36,440 nt of DNA from an uncultured Clostridia bacterium (GCA_947628205.1 CANQYX010000010.1:1-36440), one strand, 5' to 3'. Shown: positions 15,801-25,424, counted from the first letter of the stretch. A program made the numbers and translations. The notes: a model not told the origin generated them from the letters alone.

Positions 15801-18800
15801 ATATTTTGGCGAGCCAACGCCAAATTTTAAAATATATCTATTTCTGCCATCCGCTGTTGACTCGTTTCTTAAAAAGGATGTTGAGGCAGAAATGTCCTTT
15901 ATATAAACGCCCTCATTTATAGCATCAAACATTTTGCCAATGGTCAACTCTTCTGTTTCAAATTTGGGGATGTTGTTGCCATCTTTGTTCATAACAAAGC
16001 TGAAATCTACCGTTTGAATGTTGTTTTCGTCCACAGTTGTTTGGCTTAGATAGTTATCATCAGCCAAAATGCCATCAACTATGCTGTAAGAATTTGCGCC
16101 GGTGTCAAAATCTTTTAAAACTTGGTAACTATAACTAAAATTATTAACGCCGGCAATGTTTGTTAAAACGATATTTGTTGTTCGGGTTTCAGAAACTTTT
16201 TGGAAGGATAAATTGTCGTCTTCCGCATTTGGAGTTAGCTGATTAACCATTGTTCCATCTATATTTATTGAAACATAGTTTGCGTTGGCTTTATTAATAA
16301 ATCCCATTGTGGCAAAACCGGTTTCCCAATCTGCAAAAACAATTTCATTTTTTAAATTAAGGATTGCAATTTTGTTTGTATTATAAATCTTTGAATCGAA
16401 TTTATCTTGCCCATTTTCGTTTTTGCCAAATAAATTTGCCCTAATGGTATTTATCGTTGACCCAGAGGAAACATTTTCATGATTTGTGCCAACCGCCATA
16501 TATCTAGCAACCAAGCCAGAATAAGTTTTAGGCACTGTTACATAAAGGGTTTTTACAATGTCATCTCCATTAAAGTTTTTGTATATTGCACCGCTATCTG
16601 TTTTTATTTGAATTGCAATTTCAACCACTATATCATTATCGTTGGCATTGTGCGCAAAATCTATTGAGCCAGATTCTGAAATTGTTAAAACATTTTCTGT
16701 CAAATTAGAAGTTACAAATTTTTCATTAGATTTAATTAAAAGTTCTAGTTTTGCGTTGTCGAAAGTAGAAATCCTTAGCCCACCAATTTGATAAGTGTTG
16801 TCAGTTTTAGTAATATCCAGTTTGCTTGCAGTTATGTTTTTATAAATAGAATCATCCTCGGTTGTTTTTGTGGCATTTAATCTAATTGGGGTGGAATTTT
16901 CGTTGGAATCTTCCAAAATGTTCGTTCCCACCGCGCTATCAACTAATATGGCAACATCAAAAGACAAATCTGCGTTGGCCAAATCATCATATACAATTTT
17001 AAACTCAACTCTATAAGCTTCTGGTTGAAGTGTAAAGTTAAGGTCAAGTTCGCCATCCACATAAGATGAAGTTACGTTATCAAATTTTGAATGCAATTCG
17101 GTTGCTGAAATTTTTTCTCCGTTAACGTTCAAACTTATGTTGCCTTTATAATCGTATAAAGAAATTTTTAACTCATCAATAAATTGTTCGTTTGCCTTAT
17201 CAAATGTGATAGTGCGATTTAATCTTTCGGTTGGTGGATTAACAGGCGGAATTTCAAAATGGACATATAAATATAGGGTTTCGTCCGCTATTGTATAGGC
17301 ATATTTTACAACGAAAGACAATGGAATGGTTAAATATTTTTCTTGTGCAACATCCGAAGAAGAAATTGCGAATACTGTGTTATCGGTTGACGATAAATAA
17401 ACTGAACTATCTGTAAATCCGAACCCTTCTGAAACGGAATCTATTGTCAAATTTGGTGTTGCAGCGTCGTCAACAACAAACGGATTGCTAAATATTTTGC
17501 CTAGATCTGAAGACCATGTAATTTTATATTCGCCGTTGCTCATTTCTGGTTTTAAATCTTTAACATTTTCATTGTTTACTTCCACGCTATTTTTAGAATG
17601 AGCATAAACAATTATATTGCCCAAATACAACTCGGCACTATCCGTTGTGCCAATGTAAATTAAGGCAATTTTAAGCGTTGCAAACTGAGTTAACAAATTC
17701 AAACTCTTTTCGTTTACAAGTGAAAATTGTTCTATGTTGGTTAAATTGTAATAGGCATTTGCATCTTCATTGCCAAGCAAATTTGCCTCTAGCAAATACA
17801 ACCTAAAGTTGTTGTTGGTTGGATTTCCATTTTGCAATTTAAATTTATCTAACAACAAAGCGCGGTCGAAAGTTTGGCCTAGAATTTTGTTGGTGGAATA
17901 GAATTTTAAATTGTCTGTGTTTACATTGAATTCCCATGTGTTGGTTGAGTTAATGTCCTTATAATCGTTTTTGAGCATTTGATTATATAAATGCACCAAA
18001 TAGAAATCAAAATTGCCCGATTTTGTGGTTATTTTTAAAAGGATATATGCAGTTGCGCGTTCGTTAAAGCTAACTAAGAACATATTTTGCTCGGTAGTTG
18101 CAATGCTTACAAGATTTTGGTTAGGGTTCCCTGTGTACGCAACCCATTCAACCGCCTTTATTTGATTGGCAAGTTCGGCACTGTCATCTGCCCTATCTAA
18201 CACTTGGGCGCGATTTGAATTGCCAAAAGATATGGTTTGGCCTACATTAACAATTTCATATTCATAACTATCAATTTCGCTTAAATGTTGCAAATAATTG
18301 ATGGTGTCGCTGTCGTTGTTAAGCACACGGAAACTAGAGGCAGCTATATTTCCGCCATAATCTTTATATGGATAAACCAATTTTAATTCTTGCCTATTTA
18401 AAATTGTAAGTTGATAATTGAAATCGTAACTAACTTCACCAGTTCCATAAACAACATGATAAACAACATTAATTTTTATATCGTTTCCGTTAATATCTTT
18501 AAAATTAACCTTTGTGTTGTTTAAATTCTCAGCAAAGGTATAACTTATTTCCTCAGTTTGAGAAATTAAATTGTATAGTTCGGCATTCTTTTCTTTTTCA
18601 ATAGTTATTGAAGCAATTCCTTCCTGCGCACTTTCTAGGTTAAATACATCTGTTATAATGTCAAACTCGTTATTTGATATTGCGTTAACATTTTCTTTTA
18701 TTGGTGGCAAATTTGGAGTTAAAACAATTGAAATATTACGCACGTTGCCATTGTTGTTATTTGCGTTTGTATAACTTAATTTTTTGCTGGCAAGTTGTGC

Positions 18801-21800
18801 ATCTTCGCCATCAAACGCAAAATTAAAGGTTAAAGCCACATTTTCAATTTCTCCGCCTATGTCCTGATCAAGCATAAATTGATTATTTAAAACTGAAAAG
18901 GTGTAACCGTTTGCGATAACCGATTCCAAATGCCAATTTTGCCCTTCAACGTTGAACGAAATTGGCGCATCTAATTTAACTCGCGCGCTAACCTTATATG
19001 GCTCGGCCTTATATTCAATTAGTTTGGCATATTTGTTTGTTATTAAAACATCAATATCAAAACTGGTTGTTTTATAGCAAATTGAAACTGGCTGTTGAAC
19101 TTGGTCATCCAAATTAATTAGCCACAATGTTTGCAATTTTAATTCTGTTAAAGTTGAAATATCGTCCTTATTTTTAAAGGTGAAAATTTCTGCATCGTTG
19201 TAGTTGTTGTTTTTAAATTCAAGTTCGGCAACATTTTGCAAATCTATTAAGTTGTTATTTGCGTAAATATCGCCTGACGTATCCCCATAATTAACTGTGG
19301 TGTTAAATTGTTTTACTGTTACAATTTTGGATAAATCAACTTCGCTATCGCTTTCTAGGTGTTCGGCAAAAGAACGTTGCGTATTGTCCGCGCTAAACAC
19401 AACATTTGGCAAAACGCGCAAATTGTAGGTTGCCAAGCGTTTATCGTTGCCAAAGCTTTGGTCGGCACTTGAATAAATGGTAAAGGTGTAATTGCCGGCA
19501 TTGTCAATTTTAATATATTCTTCTTGATTAATTAGCTTTTCTTCGTCAGTACCAAAAACTTTGTATGTTATAAAATAAGTGTTAGAAGTGGCAACTAATT
19601 CTCGTATTCTAAAAATTGAATTCTTTTCAAACGGTACTTCGTTAGCGTTGCCCTTTTTGGTTTCTAGCAACAAAACATTTGTGCCTTCGTAAATTTCCGC
19701 ATTATACGCGGCATTTAAATCCACCGTTATCGAATTGCTAAAATAAATTTCCAAACTTAATGGCTCGCTTGACGTTATAACTGAAACATCAAACGACAGC
19801 TGAACATTTGCATAAGCATAAACTTGGCTTTTTGTAATTCTCCAAATAGTGTTCTCTTTTGAAATTGTTACAACCACAACATCAAATTCGTCAACAATTT
19901 CAAAACCATTGTCGTTTTCATTTACTTTATATGTTTTGTTGTAGCTTGCAACATTTGAAATATTAAAATATTTTGCATCGGTGTATTGTTTAGTGTTGTA
20001 AGAATAGATTACATAATTTGTTAAAATTATTTCGCTTAATTCATTATCGTTGCCAGTTGATGTTATTTGAGATTTGCCATCTTTAAGCGCAAACGAAAAC
20101 CCGTTTTCTGTTGTTACATCCAAGCGAATATAGCCAACAATTTCATCCAATTCGCCACTAGCATCATCGCCTAAATCGATGTTACTTTTTAAACTAACAG
20201 CAAGCAAACTTTTGCCAATTTTTAACACTTGCACATTGTAGCCAAGGTCGGTTTTGTTTATTTTTAAAACAGAATCACCCAAAGTTGTGTACGAGAAGGC
20301 ATAACTAACCAATTCATTTGAATATGCTGGTGCAGGTTTAAAATTAACTTGCGACCCTTTAATGTATGTATCGTTAAAAATGGTTGCAAGGTCGGCAATT
20401 TCGTGGCCATTATATGAATAGCGGAAAAGGTAATCTCCACCATCGTCAATGCCCACAATTTTAACATTTATGGTTGGCAAAATGTCTTCGCTGTCCGTTT
20501 GCCAACTAGAACTATAACTATTTGGCAAATTAACCACATTTTCTTCATAATCAAATGTTATCTGGCTTGGTGCCGCAGAATCTACAACAATGGCTGGCGA
20601 ATTGTAAACATTGCCATTATACGACAGGCCAATAGTGAAACTTTCCCCATTCAATAAATCATAATTGTTAGAATTAAAGGTAATTATTAATGAATTGTTA
20701 TCTTCGCTCAACCCCAAACTTACTATTGTTATTGCATCTAAACATTGTTCGCCATTAATAAAGCAAGCAAAACTATTTTTAGAAATTTTGTTATAGATGT
20801 TGAACAACATATTTTGATATGGCGAAGAAATTTTTACAACATGATTTTTTGTAAACTCCAAAACATGGTAATTTAAGCCGGTTTTAATGATGTAATTATC
20901 CTTATCCTCTGTGTTGGATTCATATTCGGCCGATTCGTTAAAATCGTATGTTAAATTGTCCACAAGTTGATAATTGTTTTCAACTGTTATCGGGCTATCT
21001 AAATATAAAGACACAACTTCTGTTTGAGTGAAATTTGCGCTCGTTTCAATTTTGGCGTTTACATATTGTTCGGTTGTTTGATTATATGCATTTTTTAGCA
21101 CCATCAAATAAATTGTTGTGCTGGAAGAATCTGCCCTATCTTTTGCTTTTATTATGTTGTTAAATTGGCCATTTTCGTTTGTGCCAACTAAAACATATCT
21201 TATCCCGCCAAGAGTGTAAGTTATGTTAGGGATAACTTCAATGCTATAACCCGAGTCATTATACTGAGTTACTAACACGCCGGCCGCATATGTGCCTGTT
21301 AAATTAACAACATTTTCAAACGCTTCAAACCCATAATTTACAGCATCTTGGTTATAAGATATTTGCAAATCCACCAACTGATTAAGGTTTTGCGAATTTG
21401 GCACAAATTGTTCGGTTGAAATTAAAACGTTTGCGCTATCAAAAAGTTTGCCTTCTCCACCAACTTTGCCATCGCTGCCAACCATTAACACCATCAATCG
21501 TAGCGAGGTGTTAACATTAAGTTCTGGTGCGCTAGTTAACAGCAAATTATATTTTGCTTTTGCGCCTGTGCCTTCTAGTTTTGTTACATTATATTCAAGG
21601 TTGGATTTGGTGTAACTGTTGTTTGTTTCGTCGTATGTAAAGAAATCCAAATATCCACCCGAACGCAACATTGTAATTTCGTTTTCGCCCAAAAATGCAA
21701 CGCCATTTTGGCAATAGTATTCATTGCCTTCCAAACTAATGCTTTCAATAAGTTGTGCGCCGTTTATTGAAATTTTTGACGGATGAATTGTTATTGAATA

Positions 21801-23075
21801 AGTGTTATTGTTATAATTTAAACGGCCGTTTGAAATTCTATAATTTACATTTTCGCCATTAGTCAACTTAACAGGAGGCAAATCGTTTTCTGCCACAAAT
21901 GTAACGGTGTTAGACCAAAAACGATTTTGATTTAATTTAAATTCTAGCACATCGAACAAATCACTTTCCGTGCCGCCATTTAACATTAAACCTAAATTTT
22001 GGTTTGTTTGAGAATCGTTTAAAGCCAATTCTGTGTTATTATACAATTTCAAATTCAAGCGCAAGTCATCGTCAATACTAACACTTTCAGCTTTTTCGCT
22101 TGTAACATCAATGTTTAAAATTGTGTAAACCATCTGCTCGCGAACGCGGTCTTTAATAAAATTTGTTTGTGTGCTATTTTCTTGAGCGGTGTAACTATTA
22201 AAAATTGCATAAATGAACGAGTATCCACCCGGCTTTTTAGGTTCAAAATACAATTTTCCATCTTCTTCGGTTATAAATTCACTAAGTTTTTCATTTTGGT
22301 TAAATGAATTTATTTCCACCGGCAAATAATCGCCAGATTCAAGTTCATCGTCATAATAAAGCTCTATATTTTTGCCATCCTGCCTATCTGAATATGGCAA
22401 AGCGGAATAGTAAGGTAAAATTTCATAATCGAATTCCACCCTGCTGCCTAGCGTCAAAGTTTTAACTTGTGTGCCATGTTGTTTGTGCGTGTATGTATCA
22501 ATTTCGGTTGTATAATTATCAATTTCAGACAAACGGATTTGCTCAACCGCTTTATCCACGTAAAAAACAAGTTGATTAGATTTGCCAATATCTTTTTCGG
22601 CGTAAGCTTCCAAAACAACTTTGCCATAATTAATGCGTTTATAATGCGCAGGGTCCGACCCCATTGCTTTAAAAGTGTAATAAATTGGTTCGTTGCAATT
22701 AACTTTATAATATCCAACAAAATTGCCTTCGGTTTCTTTTTCAATTGGAGTTTTATCGCTATGGCACAAGGTTATAAGTTCTTCCCCATAAACGTACTCC
22801 GAGCCAATTCTATCCACAAACTTTAAATAGCAAGTTTTTCTGTTGACTGTTTTGTTGCCGTTTTTGCCAGTGAGAATAAAAGAATGCAGATGAACATCGT
22901 CAACCGTGTCATCATTAACAACCACAAAATTGTTTGTTTCAAAAACTAGTTCACTTGGATAGACAATTGGCCTTTTAAATTTGCCTTGAATGGCCATTAC
23001 GCCAACAACAACACCCACAAAAGCGAGTATCGATAATAAAACTATCCCTACAACTTTTAAAATTTTACCTTTCAT
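12804..23075 (-). CDS. Giant membrane-anchored extracellular protein (3,423 aa)
   Basis: One uninterrupted 10.3-kb frame. The protein begins MKGKILKVVG and has one N-terminal hydrophobic helix (about 5-29), read as an uncleaved signal anchor or signal peptide. The rest is rich in N, S, T, D, I, V and Y and dominated by alternating strand-forming sequence. Ig- or cadherin-like strand patterns recur (for example AGNYTFTIYSS and GGYSFIYAIF), which suggests a long chain of beta-sandwich domains. No nucleotide-level tandem repeats, catalytic motif, LPXTG, SLH or C-terminal membrane helix was found. Start choice: the ATG at 23075 follows AGGTAGGGG; a TTG six codons earlier lacks a ribosome binding site. 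The gene has its own strong promoter and terminator. Possible roles are adhesin, surface-layer-like filament or host-interaction protein; none can be proven here. Confidence 0.9.
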   Translation of the reverse strand: MKGKILKVVGIVLLSILAFVGVVVGVMAIQGKFKRPIVYPSELVFETNNFVVVNDDTVDDVHLHSFILTGKNGNKTVNRKTCYLKFVDRIGSEYVYGEELITLCHSDKTPIEKETEGNFVGYYKVNCNEPIYYTFKAMGSDPAHYKRINYGKVVLEAYAEKDIGKSNQLVFYVDKAVEQIRLSEIDNYTTEIDTYTHKQHGTQVKTLTLGSRVEFDYEILPYYSALPYSDRQDGKNIELYYDDELESGDYLPVEINSFNQNEKLSEFITEEDGKLYFEPKKPGGYSFIYAIFNSYTAQENSTQTNFIKDRVREQMVYTILNIDVTSEKAESVSIDDDLRLNLKLYNNTELALNDSQTNQNLGLMLNGGTESDLFDVLEFKLNQNRFWSNTVTFVAENDLPPVKLTNGENVNYRISNGRLNYNNNTYSITIHPSKISINGAQLIESISLEGNEYYCQNGVAFLGENEITMLRSGGYLDFFTYDETNNSYTKSNLEYNVTKLEGTGAKAKYNLLLTSAPELNVNTSLRLMVLMVGSDGKVGGEGKLFDSANVLISTEQFVPNSQNLNQLVDLQISYNQDAVNYGFEAFENVVNLTGTYAAGVLVTQYNDSGYSIEVIPNITYTLGGIRYVLVGTNENGQFNNIIKAKDRADSSSTTIYLMVLKNAYNQTTEQYVNAKIETSANFTQTEVVSLYLDSPITVENNYQLVDNLTYDFNESAEYESNTEDKDNYIIKTGLNYHVLEFTKNHVVKISSPYQNMLFNIYNKISKNSFACFINGEQCLDAITIVSLGLSEDNNSLIITFNSNNYDLLNGESFTIGLSYNGNVYNSPAIVVDSAAPSQITFDYEENVVNLPNSYSSSWQTDSEDILPTINVKIVGIDDGGDYLFRYSYNGHEIADLATIFNDTYIKGSQVNFKPAPAYSNELVSYAFSYTTLGDSVLKINKTDLGYNVQVLKIGKSLLAVSLKSNIDLGDDASGELDEIVGYIRLDVTTENGFSFALKDGKSQITSTGNDNELSEIILTNYVIYSYNTKQYTDAKYFNISNVASYNKTYKVNENDNGFEIVDEFDVVVVTISKENTIWRITKSQVYAYANVQLSFDVSVITSSEPLSLEIYFSNSITVDLNAAYNAEIYEGTNVLLLETKKGNANEVPFEKNSIFRIRELVATSNTYFITYKVFGTDEEKLINQEEYIKIDNAGNYTFTIYSSADQSFGNDKRLATYNLRVLPNVVFSADNTQRSFAEHLESDSEVDLSKIVTVKQFNTTVNYGDTSGDIYANNNLIDLQNVAELEFKNNNYNDAEIFTFKNKDDISTLTELKLQTLWLINLDDQVQQPVSICYKTTSFDIDVLITNKYAKLIEYKAEPYKVSARVKLDAPISFNVEGQNWHLESVIANGYTFSVLNNQFMLDQDIGGEIENVALTFNFAFDGEDAQLASKKLSYTNANNNNGNVRNISIVLTPNLPPIKENVNAISNNEFDIITDVFNLESAQEGIASITIEKEKNAELYNLISQTEEISYTFAENLNNTKVNFKDINGNDIKINVVYHVVYGTGEVSYDFNYQLTILNRQELKLVYPYKDYGGNIAASSFRVLNNDSDTINYLQHLSEIDSYEYEIVNVGQTISFGNSNRAQVLDRADDSAELANQIKAVEWVAYTGNPNQNLVSIATTEQNMFLVSFNERATAYILLKITTKSGNFDFYLVHLYNQMLKNDYKDINSTNTWEFNVNTDNLKFYSTNKILGQTFDRALLLDKFKLQNGNPTNNNFRLYLLEANLLGNEDANAYYNLTNIEQFSLVNEKSLNLLTQFATLKIALIYIGTTDSAELYLGNIIVYAHSKNSVEVNNENVKDLKPEMSNGEYKITWSSDLGKIFSNPFVVDDAATPNLTIDSVSEGFGFTDSSVYLSSTDNTVFAISSSDVAQEKYLTIPLSFVVKYAYTIADETLYLYVHFEIPPVNPPTERLNRTITFDKANEQFIDELKISLYDYKGNISLNVNGEKISATELHSKFDNVTSSYVDGELDLNFTLQPEAYRVEFKIVYDDLANADLSFDVAILVDSAVGTNILEDSNENSTPIRLNATKTTEDDSIYKNITASKLDITKTDNTYQIGGLRISTFDNAKLELLIKSNEKFVTSNLTENVLTISESGSIDFAHNANDNDIVVEIAIQIKTDSGAIYKNFNGDDIVKTLYVTVPKTYSGLVARYMAVGTNHENVSSGSTINTIRANLFGKNENGQDKFDSKIYNTNKIAILNLKNEIVFADWETGFATMGFINKANANYVSINIDGTMVNQLTPNAEDDNLSFQKVSETRTTNIVLTNIAGVNNFSYSYQVLKDFDTGANSYSIVDGILADDNYLSQTTVDENNIQTVDFSFVMNKDGNNIPKFETEELTIGKMFDAINEGVYIKDISASTSFLRNESTADGRNRYILKFGVGSPKYSLILSSAADHSVKIQLKYESTETNTDEKLNFALTLVGNGGEFKVSFNFYNCTITDIAEQNITEGSGELTIDLANQIETIKEDSALDISFEYDRNGSYCNYRNVKYLNLATDSNGFFTLTQEGKTNIKIQIKLLSSDAEIFLVYKVKEGDKLIGYLNVRIVAECKLEFKINDSQVVNGLSAKQTDNYNIWLDNPTSGGTTFKRISLFNYNSNNTSVTTKQFENLVYNDSINLSLFNSGTGKRIDSDSVDISIVDDNGKPIASNYYQIEEEDGVIYLKFVKDFSGDIILKLTGTTSRDDFVRYITLHVLGYIKLSLTSDLIYTSGSSSAFNSGSTVNLINSYSGAIGLALYTYATAENAYEGVTTTVKQAIAKELGSDKNLASIFEEMENQGNTTTPEVSKTTSTQGFGLTTKLPIVPMTGDNYFVIYRVSLKYLEHETDNYYFAYVVRNDIAISANTNTINADTDLVGNNKLSVFRYYMTYTVANTGKNYIVYYGKDGLKLYDVNATTEYSGTSEGNVLTFSHSGSTIKISPASADRATVTADDQQNPATRSIQFGSVQDGNFVLYSLSYKNIIDFKALIDDTYVRIDAGDNSGLIDSVQKTLYYKLDYISTNSNNDYGTYGIDLTKPYKSNSFASGEQLTITKLFNNELIATINLVSKVSNDTILSTSINLNSANSLNPKGLTLNEIFGLNRADNLNYTIIGVGNSASSSWVNSASGVSNDQNTNDTVEYNGTTYQIYKATWYNSSNSSKIYNLSKECYYIHTTSLILVNYTSGESNSFIVKKNDFDSSQFNASNKLVQYVNESGELKRKSLSPITITEVSSDFQEGLTNTDTTITITWDALVKYKNQNPNKELIVKCKLSYSSTSWDITINFKLPDNELISVSNLVVDLNKETKDLEITNTSNNYNITIPSDEDGQTYVPLDSNNATGVTLSESGTNFSSISISTVENSTNIIISLKVDEIKNYFNSNNEETLLINFVLSINSQQINIDVLIKNPNL

Positions 23076-23136
23076 ACCCCTACCTAAATGCAAAACAATA
23101 GATTTTTTATTATTATCTACAAAATTCTACATTTTA

Positions 23137-23165
23137 ATTATATAATTAAAAAAGTTTATAGTCAA
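23137..23165 (-). promoter_or_regulatory. Promoter of the giant gene
   Basis: Minus strand: TTGACT (23165-23160), 17 bases, then TATAAT (23142-23137). It is near-consensus, giving a leader of about 55 bases. Confidence 0.8.
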
Positions 23166-23308
23166 ACAAAAAACAACAAAAAATAATATAAACCTCAAAA
23201 ACCAAAATTTAAAAAAAAATTAACAAAAAAACAAAAAATAACACAAAATTTTTAATTTTTTTTTAAATTTTGTGCTATTTTTTAAATTTTTATAAAATTT
23301 TTAAGATT

Positions 23309-24091
23309 TTAGTTTAGCAAAGAATAAAGTTCAACAAAATTTTCAACAGACAAATTTTCCGCACGGGCGGCCTCTAAAATATTCAATTTGTTAAGTGCGT
23401 TTAAAATTTTGTCTTTTTCATAAAAGGTTTTTAAATTGTTAAAAAGCGTTTTTCTCCTCATAGAAAACGCTTTTCCAACAAAATCGCAAAAGCCCTCAAA
23501 ATTTAATTTTTTAAATTTATTATGCGGAATTAGTTTAACCAGTGCGCTATCCACTTTGGGTGCAGGTGTAAAACACGTTTTTTTAATAATTTTAGGGCAA
23601 CTAACATCAAAAATTGCTTGTAATTCAACCGAAGTTACCCCATAATTTTTGCTGTTAGGCAGTGCGGCAAACCTATCTGCCACCTCTTTTTGCACCAGCA
23701 CCAGCATTGACTTAAAACTTTCTTTATGCTCAACCAATTTAAAAATTATTGGCGTGGTTATATAATATGGAATGTTGGCAACCACGCGTGCCGATTTTAA
23801 ATTTAATTTTGATAAATCCGCTTTTAAAAAATCTTGATAATATATTTGCAAATTTTTATGTTCGTTGGCAATTCTATCTAAAAAAACTGCCAACGATTTA
23901 TCTATTTCAAAAGAGATAACATTTTTTGCCCTCTCACAAAGCAGTTCGGTTAGCGTGCCTGCGCCGGCGCCAATTTCCAAAACAGTGTCGGCGTTTTCAA
24001 CATCGCCCATGTCGATAATGGAGTTTAAAAGATTTTTATCATATATAAAATTTTGCCCTAAACTTTTTTTAAAATTAATTTCCTTTTCCAT
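23309..24091 (-). CDS. rsmA: RsmA (KsgA), 16S rRNA dimethyladenosine transferase
   Basis: Dimethylates two adjacent adenines in the 3' terminal helix of 16S rRNA late in 30S assembly. 260 residues. FKKSLGQNF (7-15) is the N-terminal family signature. SAM motif I is VLEIGAGAGTLTELL (37-51), and the catalytic motif is NIPYYITTPI (106-115). The C-terminal domain contains FSMRRKTLFNNL. Start choice: the ATG at 24091 gives the family N-terminus. The longer frame to 24238 runs through a terminator and the preceding gene, so it is spurious. There is no ribosome binding site; an extended -10 box sits six bases before the ATG, implying a leaderless mRNA. Confidence 0.96.
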   Translation of the reverse strand: MEKEINFKKSLGQNFIYDKNLLNSIIDMGDVENADTVLEIGAGAGTLTELLCERAKNVISFEIDKSLAVFLDRIANEHKNLQIYYQDFLKADLSKLNLKSARVVANIPYYITTPIIFKLVEHKESFKSMLVLVQKEVADRFAALPNSKNYGVTSVELQAIFDVSCPKIIKKTCFTPAPKVDSALVKLIPHNKFKKLNFEGFCDFVGKAFSMRRKTLFNNLKTFYEKDKILNALNKLNILEAARAENLSVENFVELYSLLN

Positions 24092-24097
24092 AAAGCA

Positions 24098-24103
24098 ATT
24101 ATA
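24098..24103 (-). promoter_or_regulatory. Extended -10 box placing transcription start on the rsmA ATG
   Basis: On the minus strand TGT-TATAAT is followed by exactly six bases (TGCTTT) and the ATG. No G-rich ribosome binding site can fit. The -35 region is weak (TTTTTA at 17 bases), consistent with reliance on the TG extension. Confidence 0.6.
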
Positions 24104-24140
24104 ACATAAAATTTTTATTTTAAAAAATGATTTTATCAAT

Positions 24141-24170
24141 AAAAAAACTAGGCCAGCGCCTAGTTTTTTT
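24141..24170. terminator. Terminator of the 170-aa membrane protein gene
   Basis: A perfect 13-bp stem AAAAAAACTAGGC / GCCTAGTTTTTTT with a four-base loop. It has T-runs on both strands and lies one base past the stop at 24172. It separates this gene from rsmA. Confidence 0.9.
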
Positions 24171-24171
24171 G

Positions 24172-24684
24172 TTATGCTTTCTTTCTGTCCACTAACGCAA
24201 CAACACCAGCAACAAGACCAAATAAGAAGATGAACCAAGCACCAACATTTGGTAAGAATGTAACCGTTCCAAGATCGCTAGACATTTTGTTGCCAAGCAT
24301 AATTCCGCCAATCACTAACAAAGCGAAGAATACAACAAAGCAAGCAACTGCTGCAATGCTAACAACTAGTTTTGCAAGTGAAAGGTATTTGTGGTTGAAG
24401 AAGAATTGAACAATTGTAATTAATGCCAAAACTGCAAGCACAACTAAGGCAATAATTAAGAAAACTCGTGCAACTTGCCAGAACCTTACAGCGGTTTCTT
24501 GAACATTTTTAAACAACTTAAAACTGTCAACCCAATCCTGTAAGCTTTGAGATGATGACGTGCTTTTACCAATTGCTGGGTCGGTATTCATAACTGCGAA
24601 TTTGAATGCTAGGCCAACAAATGACAAAACAGTTGCAACAAGAGAAACGATTTTTAAAATCAATTCCTTTCCTTTAACCTTCAT
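24172..24684 (-). CDS. Four-helix integral membrane protein
   Basis: A 170-residue protein of unknown function. It has four predicted membrane segments (about 8-30, 70-92, 102-125 and 143-163). Between the first and second lies a ~40-residue polar loop rich in S and charged residues (about 33-66), which would be extracytoplasmic. It ends with a basic DRKKA tail, typical of a cytoplasmic end. AGGAGG precedes the ATG by ten bases. It is monocistronic, with a TTGACA-17-TAAAAT promoter and a strong terminator. Confidence 0.85.
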   Translation of the reverse strand: MKVKGKELILKIVSLVATVLSFVGLAFKFAVMNTDPAIGKSTSSSQSLQDWVDSFKLFKNVQETAVRFWQVARVFLIIALVVLAVLALITIVQFFFNHKYLSLAKLVVSIAAVACFVVFFALLVIGGIMLGNKMSSDLGTVTFLPNVGAWFIFLFGLVAGVVALVDRKKA

Positions 24685-24718
24685 TCTCTTTTTCCTCCTT
24701 TTTTAGAATGATATTAAA

Positions 24719-24747
24719 ATTTTATTAAAATTATGAACAACTGTCAA
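24719..24747 (-). promoter_or_regulatory. Promoter of the four-helix membrane protein gene
   Basis: Minus strand: TTGACA (24747-24742), 17 bases, TAAAAT (24724-24719). Confidence 0.8.
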
Positions 24748-24851
24748 GAATTTAAAGTTTTTTTGAAAATTTTTAAAAAAATTTGTAAAAAAATGAACAA
24801 AAATTTATCTTTTGTTCAAATTTTGTTGATTTAATTAATTATAATGCCAAT

Positions 24852-25406
24852 TTAATTTAGGTAATTTACTATTAAATTTATTTTTTCCCAGCCAAAACCA
24901 ACTGGCTCTGTATCATTTATGTGATTTTGCCTGTATACATAGTTAGATAGTGCTTTTCTATATGGCGTTTTATACTTTTTACCTAAATAATCCCTCCAAA
25001 ACTTGGTTAAAGCGTCGTTTTTTACAATATTATATTTATTAGCCGATGCAACCTCAAACCTTGTAAACAAAAAACTTACTGATTTTTGCTTATCCCCTTT
25101 TTCGTACGATACGTTAACGAGAATTGCTGGGTCAAAATAAGCCAAGCCACAATAATCAGTCATAAACCCTGCGCTAACCGAATTAATTTTTTTAAATTGC
25201 AAATGTTTATTTACTAACAATTCTTCTATTGCTATTTCCAAATCATTCAACATTGAGGGGGCGAAATCTTTAATAAAATTGTAATTTTTAATTTTTAACA
25301 GCGAGTTGCCATACAAATCTAGCGAACACTCATCTTCGTTTGGTTCGGCATTATTATTTTTTAACAGATTTTCTGCAATAACTTTAAAGTATTCAAATGT
25401 TTCCAT
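24852..25406 (-). CDS. Conserved-looking cytoplasmic protein of unknown function
   Basis: A 184-residue soluble protein, predicted mixed alpha/beta, with no signal peptide or membrane helix. It is acidic in the first third and rich in aromatic residues near the C-terminus (YVYRQNH, VGFGWEKINL). No family was recognised. Start choice: GGGAG lies seven bases upstream of the ATG and a consensus promoter (25425-25453) just before it. It is transcribed divergently from valS; the two promoters lie back to back about 45 bases apart. Confidence 0.8.
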   Translation of the reverse strand: METFEYFKVIAENLLKNNNAEPNEDECSLDLYGNSLLKIKNYNFIKDFAPSMLNDLEIAIEELLVNKHLQFKKINSVSAGFMTDYCGLAYFDPAILVNVSYEKGDKQKSVSFLFTRFEVASANKYNIVKNDALTKFWRDYLGKKYKTPYRKALSNYVYRQNHINDTEPVGFGWEKINLIVNYLN

Positions 25407-25424
25407 AAATATCTCCCAAAGGTT

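Noticed and set aside
24092..24238. N-terminal extension of RsmA (49 residues)
   Set aside because: It reads through the terminator and the 3' end of the neighbouring gene and is absent from the family. The conserved SLGQNF motif sits just after the ATG at 24091.
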